Origin: Certhia americana
Lineage: Eukaryota > Chordata > Aves > Passeriformes > Certhiidae
NCBI GenBank assembly: GCA_018697195.1
Contig: CM031864.1
Span: 16,008,263-16,072,262, forward strand
Length of the DNA: 64,000 nucleotides
Direction of reading: 5' to 3'
Under the pieces are notes generated by a model, which was not told where the DNA came from, did not search any database, and was given only the letters and a program-made list of their open reading frames with translations. Position numbers and translations under genes: made by a program. Below, piece after piece: positions 14,143 to 26,710 of this stretch (positions are counted from its first letter, which is position 1; each line of letters opens with the position of its first letter).

Positions 14143-14554
14143 AAATACTAAGTAATAATTTAATAACATACTTTGTTTACAAATATCTGTAAACAATGTG
14201 CTCTTCTAATACCACCAACACCACTTATTTGCTTGTCAATACTGTTCTTTAGGAAAGTCATGTGGCAACTAGTATCTGCTACAAAGCAATTGCAGCCTTA
14301 TGAACTCAGCCTGAAACATACTACTACACATATTGATTCTGAGTATAAATATTGCCATACTGCATAATTTTAACAATTTAATTTCTAAAACTTTATCAAA
14401 ATAAATTTGGCAATTGAAGTTTTTAAAAAATGGATCTAGATGCCTTAATAACTACGTTTGTTTACTATATTTTTTACTACATTAACTACTACTTCATTTA
14501 TCTAAAATGAAAAGAAAATTGGATTCCTCACATTCTACAGTAACTACAGTTTCC

Positions 14555-14620
14555 GTATTACACTGTAAGTATCTCAGGGCAGAGATTGTTACATGTTACA
14601 TGCATGCAACACAATATACA
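14555..14620 (+). repeat. Possible ancient LINE 3'-end relic
   Basis: ACTGTAAGTATCTCAGGGCA followed by GAGATTGTTACATG resembles the widespread ancient repeat end of the form CTGTAAGCTCC...GGGCAGGGA known from old LINE/SINE 3' regions in amniotes. The match is short and from memory. No tail or body is recognised, so this could be chance. Confidence 0.22.
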
Positions 14621-14624
14621 TACT

Positions 14625-17600
14625 TATCCCTCACACAGTATTCATAATAAAATAGCAACAGAAAGCCTTAGCAAAAAGGTCTAGAAAGGAGAAAAAGGCA
14701 GATTAATCAGATGCCAAACAAACAGAGTCATTTTGTCAAACAAAATGAGTCTTTATGAGGCAAGAACTGGGCTCAAGGCTGAGCTAGGTTTTCTCCCAAG
14801 CCTGTAAGATACGGTATCCTTCCCTCTGTGAGATACAAGTATCAGGCATTATATCAAAAACCCTGCAGTTCACACTCCTGAACAATTTTCAAACCTCTTT
14901 CACATCAAGCATGGATCTGTTTTTCCTCATGCTTTGAGGCATGGGAAAATATGGGGCATGCTTATCCTCAGAGTGTTGGCCCTATCCCCAACTATGCAGA
15001 GTTAACATGATGATCTTCTCTGTAGAGCTACGAGGGTGAAAGGCTCCTCTCTGCTTTCTCTCTAGCCTCTATAAGCCAACATAGTAAATTGAGGATACTT
15101 TCTGAGATGACTTTTACATGCCATATAGAAACTGAGAAATTAGTGAATCTGTCAATAAGTGTACACTAGAGACAAAAAACATGGTGGTGAAATTCAGCTT
15201 TGTACACCTCCTAGGAACATACTTGAGGAAAGCCCTGCAGCTGGGGCAGATATCAAAAGCTACCATGGAGTGAGTTAATAGAGAAAGGATAAAAATAGAT
15301 GGCCAGACTGAAAAAATGCTGAATGCAGACCCACAGGGCCTGCTGATAACATTTGTCTGCAAGTCTCTACCCAGACAGTAGAGGGCTCCACGATTTCTCC
15401 AGCATGGAAAAGGTTTAAGGTGACAGAAGGCATGTGAGCCTGTGCCTGATCCTGGGGAGGGGCAGGCTAGAAAACAGCCCATCTCAGATACAACAGGGCA
15501 GCATTGGTCAAGCAGGAGCCATTTGACAGGAAATGAGTGATGTGGATAGGCCTTGAGCACATGAAGTGAGTGACTGAACCTTGCTTGGGTGCTTGTAGGG
15601 CACACTTGGCTTGCCCAGCTCCACTTGCTTTGACCAAATACAGAGTAGGGGAAATAGTGCCAAATTCACACCTGGGCTGACTGTCCCTTCAGGTCTCAGG
15701 CAGGTTTAGATCTTGTTTATGATTGAGAATATGCCTGATTAAGGTGACTACAATACATTCCTGGTTCCCTGCTTTGTACAGTGTCCCCTCATGACTTCTC
15801 TTGACAGAAACCCTGTTCACTTTGCTGCCTTCATGATGGGGGCTCACAGCTTTCATGAGCACTGGAAACCTCAAACCCAAACCACAGGGTAGCATATGGT
15901 CACTATTGGACCTCTCCTCAGTGTATCAGTCACTATTTCTTGCCATTTTACCTCCAAAGAAGACAAGGTAGGAGATATTGGGGTTCTCAATCCAATTCTC
16001 CCTCCCCAGAGTCACTCCAAAGCAGTTCCAGCCTCTTTGGAGCAGCCTCATTTGATATCTGCTCTACTCATGGGCTTTACTCCCAACAGCAGTAGTAATT
16101 AGTCCCTACCTTACACCACCTTTTGCTCTTGTCTGGGTTCTACATTTGTCATTTATCTGTCTCTGTCAGTGATTCAGCTTGTGTGTTACATGGGGAGGGA
16201 CAGTGATAGTGCTTGCTCTGAAGGTGTAGCACAGACCTTGCTCTATCAAATGCCTAAGCACTGATATACTACAGAGCTCATGGCAATCCCTGGCAGTGGG
16301 GTCATTCTCTATAAATACTCAACAGAGAAATGCTTGGAGAACAGTGATACAGAGATACTGAAAGGAGATAGTTCTGGAGAAACAAATTACCCCCAAAAGT
16401 CTGTATGATTTCCTGCCTCATACACTGAAGCATCAAAACACAGAATAGCCTTACTAATTGTGAAGGAGATTTGGGGCTTTTGGGTCTATTTTGCACAGAT
16501 ACCAAGTGTCTTGAGAGAGATAATGTACTTAATCAGGCCATACAAGAGAACTGGAAAAAGAAGATACATTTTCCAGAACACAGGACCTGTATGAGGTCAT
16601 TCAGTGTTTTGATCCTTTGAACATCATCACTCTTGGCTCAGTTTGAGCACTGCATCTTTCCAAAGGCACTAATTGATTTGGCTCTGTACAAGATGAATAA
16701 GAATATGGCAACTGAAAATTTATTCTTGACTAGAATGCTGAGGAATGAGTAATATACCTCTTTTCCACAAATTTCTAATTAAAAAGAAAAGAAAAAGATA
16801 GGTAGGTTGCCTTATTCAGGAACAAGTAGATCATCCAAGCAACAAATTTGTGGTACGGCTGTTTGGCATTTACCTCTAGCTTAGAAATTTGTACCAATTA
16901 TCTTACCATTACTGGAACATGGTACATCACAGATTGCATACTTCAGGCATGTAATTTCAAGGGCAGGAAAGGCATATCAAAAACATCATTTTATAATTCT
17001 GTAGATGAGGTTTTGTTTACACAGTCTTATACCATTTCAGATGATTGGAGGCAAGATCAGTAGAAAAAATTAGCTTTACTATAGATAACGTGAGCCTCGC
17101 CAGGCCTATTTCTTAAGGCTTATATTAATGTCAATACAAGTTTCAAGGGACTACCCATACGATACTCTCAAAAATAAGATGTCACATTTCAATGAATTTA
17201 ACCCAAGGCAGTATTTTTTAAGTGCACACTGTAAATATTAAATAGATTTGTCTACTCCCTTGTAGCTGCTGCTTATTGTTTGAGAAATATTTCAACTTAA
17301 AAACTAAAAACTGTGAAAATTTTGGCATGTGCCAAAAGAATTTTAGAATTTTGACATAAACTGTGATCTAATTAAACAATAAGACCTGACAAAACAGTCA
17401 CCACTGTCTGATAATGACCTCCTGGGGCAGTTAAACATACCAAAGCAAAGCAGAACAGACTGAGAAGGTCAGCAGCACCACTAAGAAACCTTTTACAAGA
17501 TGCCTAATCATTCTTGCAGCTCTCACTTTCTTTGTTTTATACTTCTTATATTTAAAAAAAATAAAACACACACATGGAAATATAGGAAAGACATTGTTCT

Positions 17601-20600
17601 GATCTATCAGAACATGTACAAGAACTCCAAACTACAACTATGTGGTCTATTGTAAATAATCCCAGTCTGATGGACACATTATTTTGCAAACTTTATTAAA
17701 ACAATTATTGTTCTCATGTAGCACAATGAATACCATCATACCAGGCCGAAAAAGAATGTGATAGAGACAGACTATACATGGTACTTACAATACTGCTGGC
17801 ATAGGTATCCTTTTAAAATGGACACTAGAATATGTACAGTTCTGATCCTCTGTCACATATAAGAAAATGGTTCAAGTTCACAGTGTGGACAGAGTCTCTT
17901 TAAATGGGTTGCCCTGAGCTAAGCTATTCACATACAATGTAGGATTTTCAGGCATCTTACTAATATGGAGTGAGAGTACCTAACTTCAGTGAGTTAAGCT
18001 GTACCCCTATGATATCTCAAAATATGGATACATTCACAGGTTAGTTCAAGGTTCTTGTGTACTATACCTAAGTTTACACTGCAAAACATACTTCCATGGG
18101 CAGCTTCCTTTTCATCCATGACAAAGGACAGTAGTGTTTAAGGTACAGAGCTAATCTGTGGAGATGTTTATATAGCTTATTTTTTATAACACAGCTAAGT
18201 AACTGGAAGCACAGCACATGCATCTCATTGGTGAGAGAAATGCTGCACCTCTCTTTATAAACCAGCAGTAGGGACCTTCCCTCTGTTACCTGCTGGTTCT
18301 TTCCAAGACCACTGGTTAAGAAGTGCTACATACAACATACCTCAACAAATTACACTAGAAATTGGATTTTCAAAGCCAACAAAAAGTTTAAACATAATAC
18401 CAAAAGGCAATTCCTTGCAGAAAGGTAGTGACCATGTCCTGGTATAAAGTCTCTTCCTAATTTGGAGAAAAAGTCCTCATAAATACATGTATGTGTATAT
18501 ACTGCAACTGCATGTAACTTGCTGATCTGTAACAGCCCTGCAGCACGGCAATTATTACCATAACCTTATTACATTTACTTCAAGTATAGGATTTCCTGGA
18601 TTCCACAAAATTAATCTATATATACTCATTTTTTTCTAATTAAGAATATCAGAGTACATGATATGCAAAACTTGATTCTATTTGCTTTTTATACATAAAA
18701 AAGATTCAATCAACGCCCTTGTCCTCTAAAAAATTTTGGTTTGGTTTTCAGTTTTTAAGAGCTGATGCTGTGCTTACCTGCTGACTTCCACTGGGGTTTC
18801 TGCATGGTTTAGTCTAAATACTCTTGATGCTGGACCTCTCATGCTATGTGATACTTCAAAGGACAGAACTAGAAAAGGGATTGCTTTTCTAAAAGGCGCA
18901 ATATCAAGGAGAAAAGATAGGATTTTGAACGCATGATATCATGGACAAATCTTAGAGAAAATCTATTAGAATGATAGATGGCATAAATTTTAATATAAAA
19001 CACCAGAAGAGGTTGTTTTTTTTTTCATGGAGTAGCTTTGAAAATGAACAGTCTCTGTTTTGTTCAAATTTATTGCTAAAGCCTCTAGTTGAAAAGTCGC
19101 CAATGAACAGAATCAAAGTAATCAGATTTTTACATTACAAGAACTAGTAAAATCTTGGTTCACAGCTATGATTTCCTAACGAAGCACCAGTACCTATAAA
19201 TGAATATCATTTCCTGCCTCAAGGCTCCCCCAGTGCTTTAAGTACAATGCCCATTTATCCATCAGCATTGACCAGATACTGTTGGATTATGATCTGCCCT
19301 TTGGAAGCAGCATAAAGCAGGTCCATTTTTTAAGGTTTAATGTAGCATGTAGTTTATTATAGTTTTTCTGGTCAAAGGAATTTTTCCATAAATATTTTAA
19401 TATTACCCAATCAAAAAACAATTTTGATTTCTAGAGCAGACTTTTTTCCTGATCTACAATTGGTTGATTATATTATTAATCTAAACACATATATGTGTTC
19501 AAGCAGTGTCTTGATTAGGAGAGTGACAGTCAAGTCACTTAGTCACTTAGTAGTACTGATCAGAAGTAACACATTTAAGTTTAATTCCGGAACCAATTCA
19601 AACCAAAATTGTCAGCTTCTAGCCATCTGTGCAAAGCCCAGTGTCCTGTTCAGTGGTGGCAGCAGTGGAATGAAAGTACCACAGCTGCCCAAAATGTGTG
19701 CTAGACAGCCAAGAAGCAAATGACCAGAGTAACAGAGGAATGCACTGATTCAGCAGCTGCTAACAGCGAGGCTCATATGAAATCCCAACCACAAATTAAA
19801 TTAATCTCCTTCCATCATCAGAAAACACCAAAGGAAGGCAGAGTGCAACGAGCCATGCTGAAACAAGAAAGTGTTATTTATATCTTCCAGACCCATCACT
19901 GGTGAATTTGGCCCTTCATCTATAAATTACCCATTTATGCCTTTAATAGGTATTTCAGGGCCAATGATTTGTAAGACAAAAAAGAGGGTTGAGACTCATG
20001 CAATGGCTCAGTGCAGTTATGTGTTAACCAAAAGGTTCAGCTTTTGCCCTAAATTTTCTAGGCCAAATTATAACATTAATCAAATGTAGTTCATTGAGTT
20101 GCACAGATGTATTTGAAGGCTGAAGTTAGTTCTCTGTTTTGTGGTTTTCAGTGCCTCCAATAGAACAATATGTTCCCAAGTAATATTTCTATCTGTTTGT
20201 CAAGATTTGAGCATTTCTGGAAAGAAATGTATGCTTGGGGCCATTTTGTAGTTTAATATGTCCCAGCATCTGAAGCGTTAACTTGTTTCATTGTTGGTCT
20301 GAGTGGAATTCTGGCAAACAATGGGATTTTTAAATGATCAAATAAAAATAATAAAAAGCTTTCTTACACTGTAAACCATCCTTAAGCAGGCATTTTTTTG
20401 GCATTTTGTAAATGTAAAAATATCTGGATTTAAAAAATAAGAAATAGCTTATAATTATATGGGCAAATTCATCTTCAAGAGCAGGTTCTCTGTCCGAGTT
20501 ACAGCTCCTAATAAACACAGAATTATAATAGAACTAATGAAAAATGTTAACCACAGAGGTATCAGCAGGCACCACTGTAATTATTACTGTGATTTGTTTA

Positions 20601-21140
20601 TTGACAGCTATAACAAATTCTAGCAGACTGAAACTGGAATCTTAAGAATAGCAATTGGACTAGGTTTAAATATCATTAGATACTAATAAGAACTGTTAGG
20701 CTGCTCTTACTTCAAAAGCTTGGGAAAAAATCCCCAGAAGGAAGACTTTTTTTAGCCCATCCCTTTTCTTTATTTCTTGTAAGAGCTTAAAGGCTGCAAA
20801 TATTTTCTAAGAAGCATTCATTAGGGTGATGTAAAGGGCTGCAGCCTGCTCCCTGGTACTATGTTCAGAGAGAACCAGCTTACAAACAAGTTACCACAGG
20901 GTAACACAGGGTGTGAACTTACAGTGCATCAGTTGCTCTCTCGTAATTGCCTGTGTGCATGCTTTTATCCTGTGGTTACTTCAATACTTGTTTATCCTTT
21001 TTTCATTGAGAGGTAAACTGCCTTGAATTATCTGATTAGCTGAGGGGAGAGAGGGTGCAGATGGGCCAATTCTCTGAAGCGGTTGATGTGCTGTGGATTC
21101 TCTCCCTGACCCCACAAGGATAGGCCCTAAGCTCTTCCAG
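14625..21140. other. Non-coding sequence, longest ORF not supported as a gene
   Basis: The longest open frame in the window lies here (15114-15605, minus, 163 codons). It is rich in Cys, Ser, Leu and Phe, has no recognisable domain, signal-anchor pattern or splice context, and sits in a locally GC-richer patch (15190-15620) where long frames are less surprising. Stretches at about 20130-20340 and 20560-20640 contain forkhead-like TGTTTATT, SOX-like ACAATG and TGACAG words, but too few to call. An 8-bp tandem (GTCACTTA twice) lies at 19534-19549. Nothing else is recognised. Confidence 0.5.
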
Positions 21141-21144
21141 CACA

Positions 21145-21232
21145 AGTGACCTAACTCCAGCTAAGTGCAGTGACTCAGGATTTACATCACTGCAGCTGTG
21201 AGCAAACCCAAGCCCTTACCCTTCATCACGTA
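21145..21232. repeat. Relic of an ancient palindromic amniote repeat
   Basis: The words CTAACTCCAGCTAAGTGCAG, GTGACTCAGGATTTACATCA and CTGCAGCTGTGAGCA occur in the order and spacing I associate with an old interspersed repeat of reptiles and birds (gGAGTAACTCC / GGATTTACACC / CTGAGAGCAGAATTTGG in the consensus style). The end blends into the fold-back element starting at 21234, so the two may be one composite element. The family name is not known to me and the assignment is unverified. Confidence 0.4.
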
Positions 21233-21233
21233 A

Positions 21234-21321
21234 GGCCATATTGTATCATCAATTTTTAAGTCTAAGACCCAATTGGAATCAGTTAAGAGATCAGCCTAAA
21301 AATCAATGACACAATATGGCC
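21234..21321. repeat. 88-bp fold-back (MITE-like) element with 27-bp inverted arms
   Basis: The left arm (21234-21260) begins GGCCATATTGTATCAT, and the reverse complement of the right arm (21295-21321) begins GGCCATATTGTGTCAT. Over 27 positions 23 agree, and the four differences (arm positions 12, 17, 18 and 26) are all transitions, as expected for ageing copies of once-identical terminal inverted repeats. The central spacer is 34 nt. No coding capacity. I see no clear target-site duplication. It could be a non-autonomous DNA-transposon relic or an exapted structured element. Confidence 0.7.
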
Positions 21322-22319
21322 CAGAGATAGCAGCAATCCTTCCTGTAGATCTCACATCGTTACTTTTAAATCTCCTCTCTTGGACAGACCTGGCTTGTTT
21401 TGTTCTGCTCCTACTGTATCTGAGTAAAATCAGAGATGGGTGCAGAGTAAAAGATGGCATCTGGATTCCAGTTACCTGGATATATCTGAAATTTGAGCTC
21501 AGGCCATGACTGTAATTTTGACATGGCCCTAACATCACACAGATGTCCAGACCCTATGCTAATTGATCCTCCTGAGAGGAGGAGAATAAAAACTCTCCAC
21601 TAATGACAGCAAAGAGCAATGGAAATAATTTTCAAGAGATTTCCACTACTTTGCAAGACCAAGAATTATCACTAGAAGAGAAGACACTATGGCAATTCTT
21701 AAGATAGGAAGTCTTACTCTGACCTTCAGCCCTTACAGAGCAACTGAACAACCTTCTGGGTAGGACTTTCACTTTAGTTTTAGACACACAAATGGCCAGA
21801 GTTCAGCTTCACATCTGTCTCTGCAGCTGGAAAGAAGAATATCTCATCAATAGCAGTCTCTCCAAATGGATCTTCCTGAGTTAAAGACTTGTAGATATCT
21901 TTCAGCAGTGCAAAGAGTTTTCACGTTCTTCCTGTTCAGTTCCCCATGGTCACTTGCTGCTGCTCAAAGAAGCTGGTGTGTGGCTATCTCATTGGAACAC
22001 AGTCAAACTGGTTGACAGGTGGAAGCTCACAAATGCAAAATACTAAGGCAATACAGCTTTCTTCAACTAAGTGCATTTAACTAGTTTCTAAAATAGCAGT
22101 ACATTTTGAAGACAAAAATACCACTGTCAAGGCCAGCTATAACTTCTGAGGTGAACAAGATTAAGAAGATTTTTGGCATTCCTGCCATGGGGACCCCACC
22201 CCACAAGCATACCACAGCAATCTCCACCTGCAGCGGTGCAAGGCAGACTCTGTGTGTCTGTGCATGGAGGTGTACACATGCCCACATGTGGTTTCTCAGC
22301 CAAAATGGATTTAGAATCC

Positions 22320-22376
22320 CGTGGCTAAATTCTGCACTCATTTACACCCCTCTAATCCCAGCAAAATTAGTGGGAT
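22320..22376. repeat. Relic of an ancient palindromic amniote repeat
   Basis: GTGGCTAAATTCTGCACTCA followed by TTTACACCCCTCTAATCCC resembles the end of the same old repeat type as at 21145 (GGCTAAATTCTGC / TTACACC / TAAATCC words). The following AATTAGTGGGAT may be a decayed internal part. Strand is not assignable because the family is palindromic. From memory only. Confidence 0.4.
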
Positions 22377-23500
22377 AGCAGGCATGTGAGGCAGCACAGT
22401 GCTGGCCTCCAGACTGTGTGATTCCATTCAATAAACACACTAAGGCACTTGTGCTGAATGAATACTTTTACCTTCTTCCTTTAAACGTGATATTTTAGAT
22501 ATTAAGAGAAAATAATTACATCCTCCTCCTGGGAGGTTTATTTCAAATCCTTTCTAGGGCCCCACTGTGGCCAGTGCTTACATTTTTCAAAATTGATTTT
22601 AGGCAGTATAAATAGTCTGAAGCTGCACGTGACATTTCCTCACCCGAACAATGACACACTATTGCAGAAACATTTCCCAATGCAACATGTGGGTTTGTTT
22701 TTTGGCATCACTTATTCATTAACCCTTTTGTCCTCTGCCAACAAGAGATACCTCTACCTCGTGAACAAACTGATTACTGCTGGCAATTAGAAGAGGACCT
22801 CAGATTGATATCTTAGTAGAGAGGCTCCCGCTTAGAAGGGATTGCACTCCTGTAACTTCACAAGTTATGACTTGTCAGCTGAACAACAGAAACAGATCAT
22901 GCATGTGCCTTCAGCCAGTCCTAAAGGTAGACTAAAAAACCTTAGCTAAAATTACCTTCCTGGTATTTCTTGCTCCTCTCGAGCTGCATGCACAAACACT
23001 ATCCATTGAGAAGCAAATCAAATAATTTTAACCACTGTTTCACATGAAAACTGTTCATTACAAGTCCTTGTCTAGGAGAGGGAAGAACATTTTAATTCTT
23101 AAATTTACTTAATGATTTCTATTTCTGACTCTCTTCCTGAGTAGCTAATCTGGGGAAAATGATAAAAGAGAAAGACAACTGGTTTCTCATGAAATAGGCT
23201 TTGAATACTAGAGTTTATGTTCACCTCAAAATAAAAATCAGTATAAGTCTTTATTTCTAAGTTAGCACTTCAAGCCCATAAATGTAGAGTAAAAGGCCTG
23301 TATATGAAGGAAAAACTATTTAGTAACTTTAATGACTGAGATGTGTGGATCAAAGGTGTTCAACACACTATAACTTCTGGAGATAATTGCTCCAGGTTAT
23401 AATTTTTATGCTTGATATTTGCAAATACTCTTTTTTTGCTGCAGGTCACAGAGATTCTGTCCATCCTCTCAGCTTTTACCTTTTTATCCTGTTTATATAC

Positions 23501-23516
23501 ATATATATATATATAT
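23501..23516. repeat. (AT)8 dinucleotide run
   Basis: Sixteen bases of perfect AT alternation, preceded by TATATAC and followed by TTAA. Confidence 0.9.
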
Positions 23517-23641
23517 TTAAATCCAAGACGTAATGAGGTGCCAAAATGCTTATGGTGATTGATGTAAATACCCAAAATCTGAAAGCAAACAACTGCTATC
23601 CCAGCTGAGCACCATGACCACTAATAGCTTGCCTAAAATCA

Positions 23642-23706
23642 ACTTCTGAAGATGTGAGACACTGATGAAACAGTACAAACTGTTTCATCATTCCACATCT
23701 TGAAGT
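23642..23706 (+). other. Stable 65-nt imperfect hairpin, possible small-RNA precursor or MITE relic
   Basis: A 10-bp perfect inner stem (GATGAAACAG 23664-23673 with CTGTTTCATC 23680-23689, loop TACAAA) continues past a 7/4 internal loop into an 8-bp stem (AAGATGTG 23649-23656 with CACATCTT 23694-23701), and past a 2-nt bulge into a further 5 bp (ACTTC 23642-23646 with GAAGT 23702-23706). That totals 23 paired positions. The form is compatible with a short microRNA-like precursor, but a 7/4 internal loop in mid-stem and a 6-nt loop are not ideal. No known microRNA seed was recognised. It may equally be a small inverted-repeat relic. Confidence 0.45.
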
Positions 23707-26394
23707 CTAAGTCCAGCAGAAACATCTTAACTAACCTGGCAGAATCTGCAGGGCTCTTGAGGAGCTCTAATATTAGCAACCCTCTTGCTTCCACCACATG
23801 CAGAACTGGCTCACTACTTCAATTAAAATGTAATCTTAAAGGCAAATCCCCAAAGGCCAATTTCAGTAGAAAAACACTTCCACAGATTTTTATTGGCTCT
23901 AGACATGGCCACTGATACTCCTAGCCATGTCTTGATATGATTTTGGTCTGAAGAAGTCTGAATGCTTTAAATCCCTGAGCTTAAAACTCCTTCCTATGAG
24001 CTGAATTTAAAGCACATTGGTGTGACTGTGCTATGCACACAAACACACATCAGTGAGAACAGCAGTGACTGCCCTTCCCTAAAACATTTGTCTATTGATT
24101 TTGTTACAGTATTAGTTACAGCCATATCTCGAGTCTGTGTTGTAAATCTGTTGCTGTTTAAATGTTTAAATGATAGTATAAAACTCAGATCATATTGATG
24201 TTGTGGGTAAATGATGTTTTAAGCTCAGTGAGTTGCTGGAACAACACTTAGCCAACTCTGAATTACTGCTCTTCCTAGATATTTTGTACTTCAGGAATAT
24301 GAGCAGAGTTTCAGCCTCTGGTTTTGTAGCATTACAGTTTGAAATGTTACAGTAGCAGCTTAAGAAGAGCTCCTTGCTTCCACAGTAAACTTTTCCAATG
24401 AGCATTTCAGTTTCTTTGCTATATTTCATTTACATTTGTGTGCCCATACACACATGTGCATGCACACATTTGATTGCTTATTTATAAAGCACAGGGTGAG
24501 AATATGATGATAGTGTATCAAAAAGAATCCAGAAGAAAGAGCAGTAAAGCATGTAGCCTGAAAAACCTTCCATCAAACATCTTGAAGTTGCTGTGGTTGT
24601 TACACTGACCTACATGAGTTGTTATTGCCATTTGGCTCTGAATTATTAACAATCAGTAGAAAGATTTAGCACCCTTTCAACTCCAGCTTTGTCTATATAC
24701 TCTAAGATAAAAACAGTTTATGCTCTATGCTAGTTAGAAAACATCTGTGAGCACCCCAGCACTCTACTTCCAGTGGTAACCTTGTTAGTGCTCCACATAG
24801 CTGCATGTAACCACTTAGCATGACAACCTTTTGCATTTCTCTTTATGAATAATTTTGTTATACCACATCCATTTTCGTGTGTCCTTTAGTATAGCACACG
24901 ACTGTATTTATTAGAGTCCCCAGCAGAGAATTATTCTTGTTATCCTTAATGGTGTCATGTACTGCCCTCTCTGGACTGTAAGCTTGGCACTTTTCAAATC
25001 CCATTCACAAGGGCCTTTTCCCCTTTATTTTCTTTAAAATTCCAGCAAGGAATTTCACAGGTGGCAAAATAAATATATGACAAGTATATCAGAAGCAAAT
25101 TTTTCAGAACAAATGGAAGAATGTCCAGAGATTGTGAGATAAAAATGCAATAAATGAAAGCTGAACTCTGTAACTTCAATGTAACATTATATGTGGAAAG
25201 TGGTGATTTTTGAACCAAAATTTTAATTTTCTCTTGAATGACAAGTGAGAACAAAAATGGGACCTATCCACAAAATTTTATTTGCCCCAGTTACCAATTA
25301 TATTACCTGTAAATTGGAAAATTGAGAAAAGGGTAGGAAAAAAGACTAAACATACTGCTATACTTTTATTAAACTGACAAAAAGGAATAGAATTTGAGGG
25401 GGAAGGCATCACTACTTGGTAGATTATCTCATCTCTAAATTTGGGGTTTTTTTTCAGAAAATACCATGAACTACAGGACACGCTTTACTATTCCCAGGCA
25501 TGTCATAGAGATTTGTAGGTGGAGACCATGACCCAAGCTCCTTCCTCTAAGCTAATAAGGATGACATACTTCAGGAAATTGAGGTGTTGGGGAAAAGGTT
25601 CTTCAGCAAAGTCATAATTATAAAAACAAGATCAGGCACAGATGATGAAATTACACCAAAAGGCCAGAAGACGTTGAGTGTAAATTGGCTGGGCTGCTGG
25701 CAAAAGACAAGCTCTTACTTGAGAAAGGTGATGCTCCAAAGGAGTTGGGCCATGGGAATATTGTCCCTTCAGTGCATAAGTGTCATCTCAGAATAATCAA
25801 GGGATTAGAGTCTTGAATCATCCATCTCATATCTGACCAGGTGAATTTGGTAAACTGATTCAAACAGGAAACTAGGTCTCAATCCTTTGAGATTCATCAC
25901 ACCTCTGTCAAGGTGTGGAAAGCCTCCTTACACAAGGTAACTGCAGGCAGAGCAAGCCTATGACAAGCTTCTTCATGAGAAGCTACTAAGGAAGCCAAGT
26001 GGTTAGGAAGAGATACTGCTGGGGTAAAAATTTGTGTAGCAGAAAGCTGAGTATGGCATTCAGGTCAATTTTCTGTATAGCTAAAGGCTAACTATTGAAG
26101 GCTTCTTCTATTTCATGGCCTGTTAATGCTCTGGGAGGTCCAGGAGTGGTGAGATGGCCACAGCTGCAGGGTATTGGAGGAGTATTTTTCTCAGAGTAAA
26201 GTAGGACAATGATGATATGCTGAGACATCACAAGCAGCTACGCACAGGGACCCAAAATTAATTGTTGACAATGGTAATGTACATCAACACAGAAAATGTG
26301 AACCTTTTAAGCCAAGAGCGAGACCTAAAAAAAGCAAATAAAACCCCAGTAAAATCTACAGCTGCCAGAGAAAGGAAAAAAAGCATTGGATGAC

Positions 26395-26640
26395 TGAGAT
26401 ATAATGAATAACAATCACACTGTTTGAATGCTCTGAAAAGACTAAGATTATTTACTCTAGAACAGAGATGAACAAGATGAGGATATATTGGAGGCATGCT
26501 AACGAATGGCAGAGAGAAAGTAAATCATGTTTTTTCTATCATGATAAAGAGCCAAAAATAATCCTTAATCAAGTTAGAAGTTGGAGAATTCAAAATATTT
26601 GGTACCATTTATAGCCACTGGGCATATGTGACACAAAAAA
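26395..26640 (+). mobile_element. Probable ancient CR1 LINE fragment (3' part of ORF2)
   Basis: The order of words AGACTAAGATTATTTACTCT, AGAACAGAGATGAACAAGAT, GAATGGCAGAGAGAAAGTAA, CTATCATGATAAAGAGCC and GGAGAATTCAAAA follows the 3' end of CR1 ORF2 in old sauropsid subfamilies (leucine- and arginine-rich segment, then a segment encoding an AGGRFK-like stretch). It is far more diverged than the copy at 30757 and carries indels, so it cannot be translated through. The boundaries are soft: resemblance fades upstream of 26395 and downstream of 26640. Assignment is from family knowledge without a search. Confidence 0.45.
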
Positions 26641-26692
26641 CTTTCCAAGATATAAAACTCATGCAACTTCTACAGAAGCAAACAAAAAAAAG

Positions 26693-26710
26693 CTCAGTTT
26701 TAAAACTGAG
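26693..26710. repeat. Perfect 18-bp palindrome
   Basis: CTCAGTTTTAAAACTGAG is its own reverse complement with no spacer. It is followed by another TTTTAAAA word. It could be a symmetric binding site or chance in AT-rich sequence. Confidence 0.9.

Larger units (their letters stand above)
22380..26390. other. Non-coding sequence with one hairpin, no gene seen
   Basis: No supported gene. The stretch 25590-26200 is more word-like and GC-richer than its surroundings and could be an unrecognised old repeat or conserved sequence, but I could not assign it. An AT microsatellite (23501-23516) and a 65-nt hairpin (23642-23706) are listed separately. Confidence 0.5.

Noticed and set aside
15114..15605. 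163-codon minus-strand ORF as a protein-coding gene
   Set aside because: No recognisable domain or splice context; Cys/Ser/Leu/Phe-rich composition in a GC-richer patch is compatible with chance.
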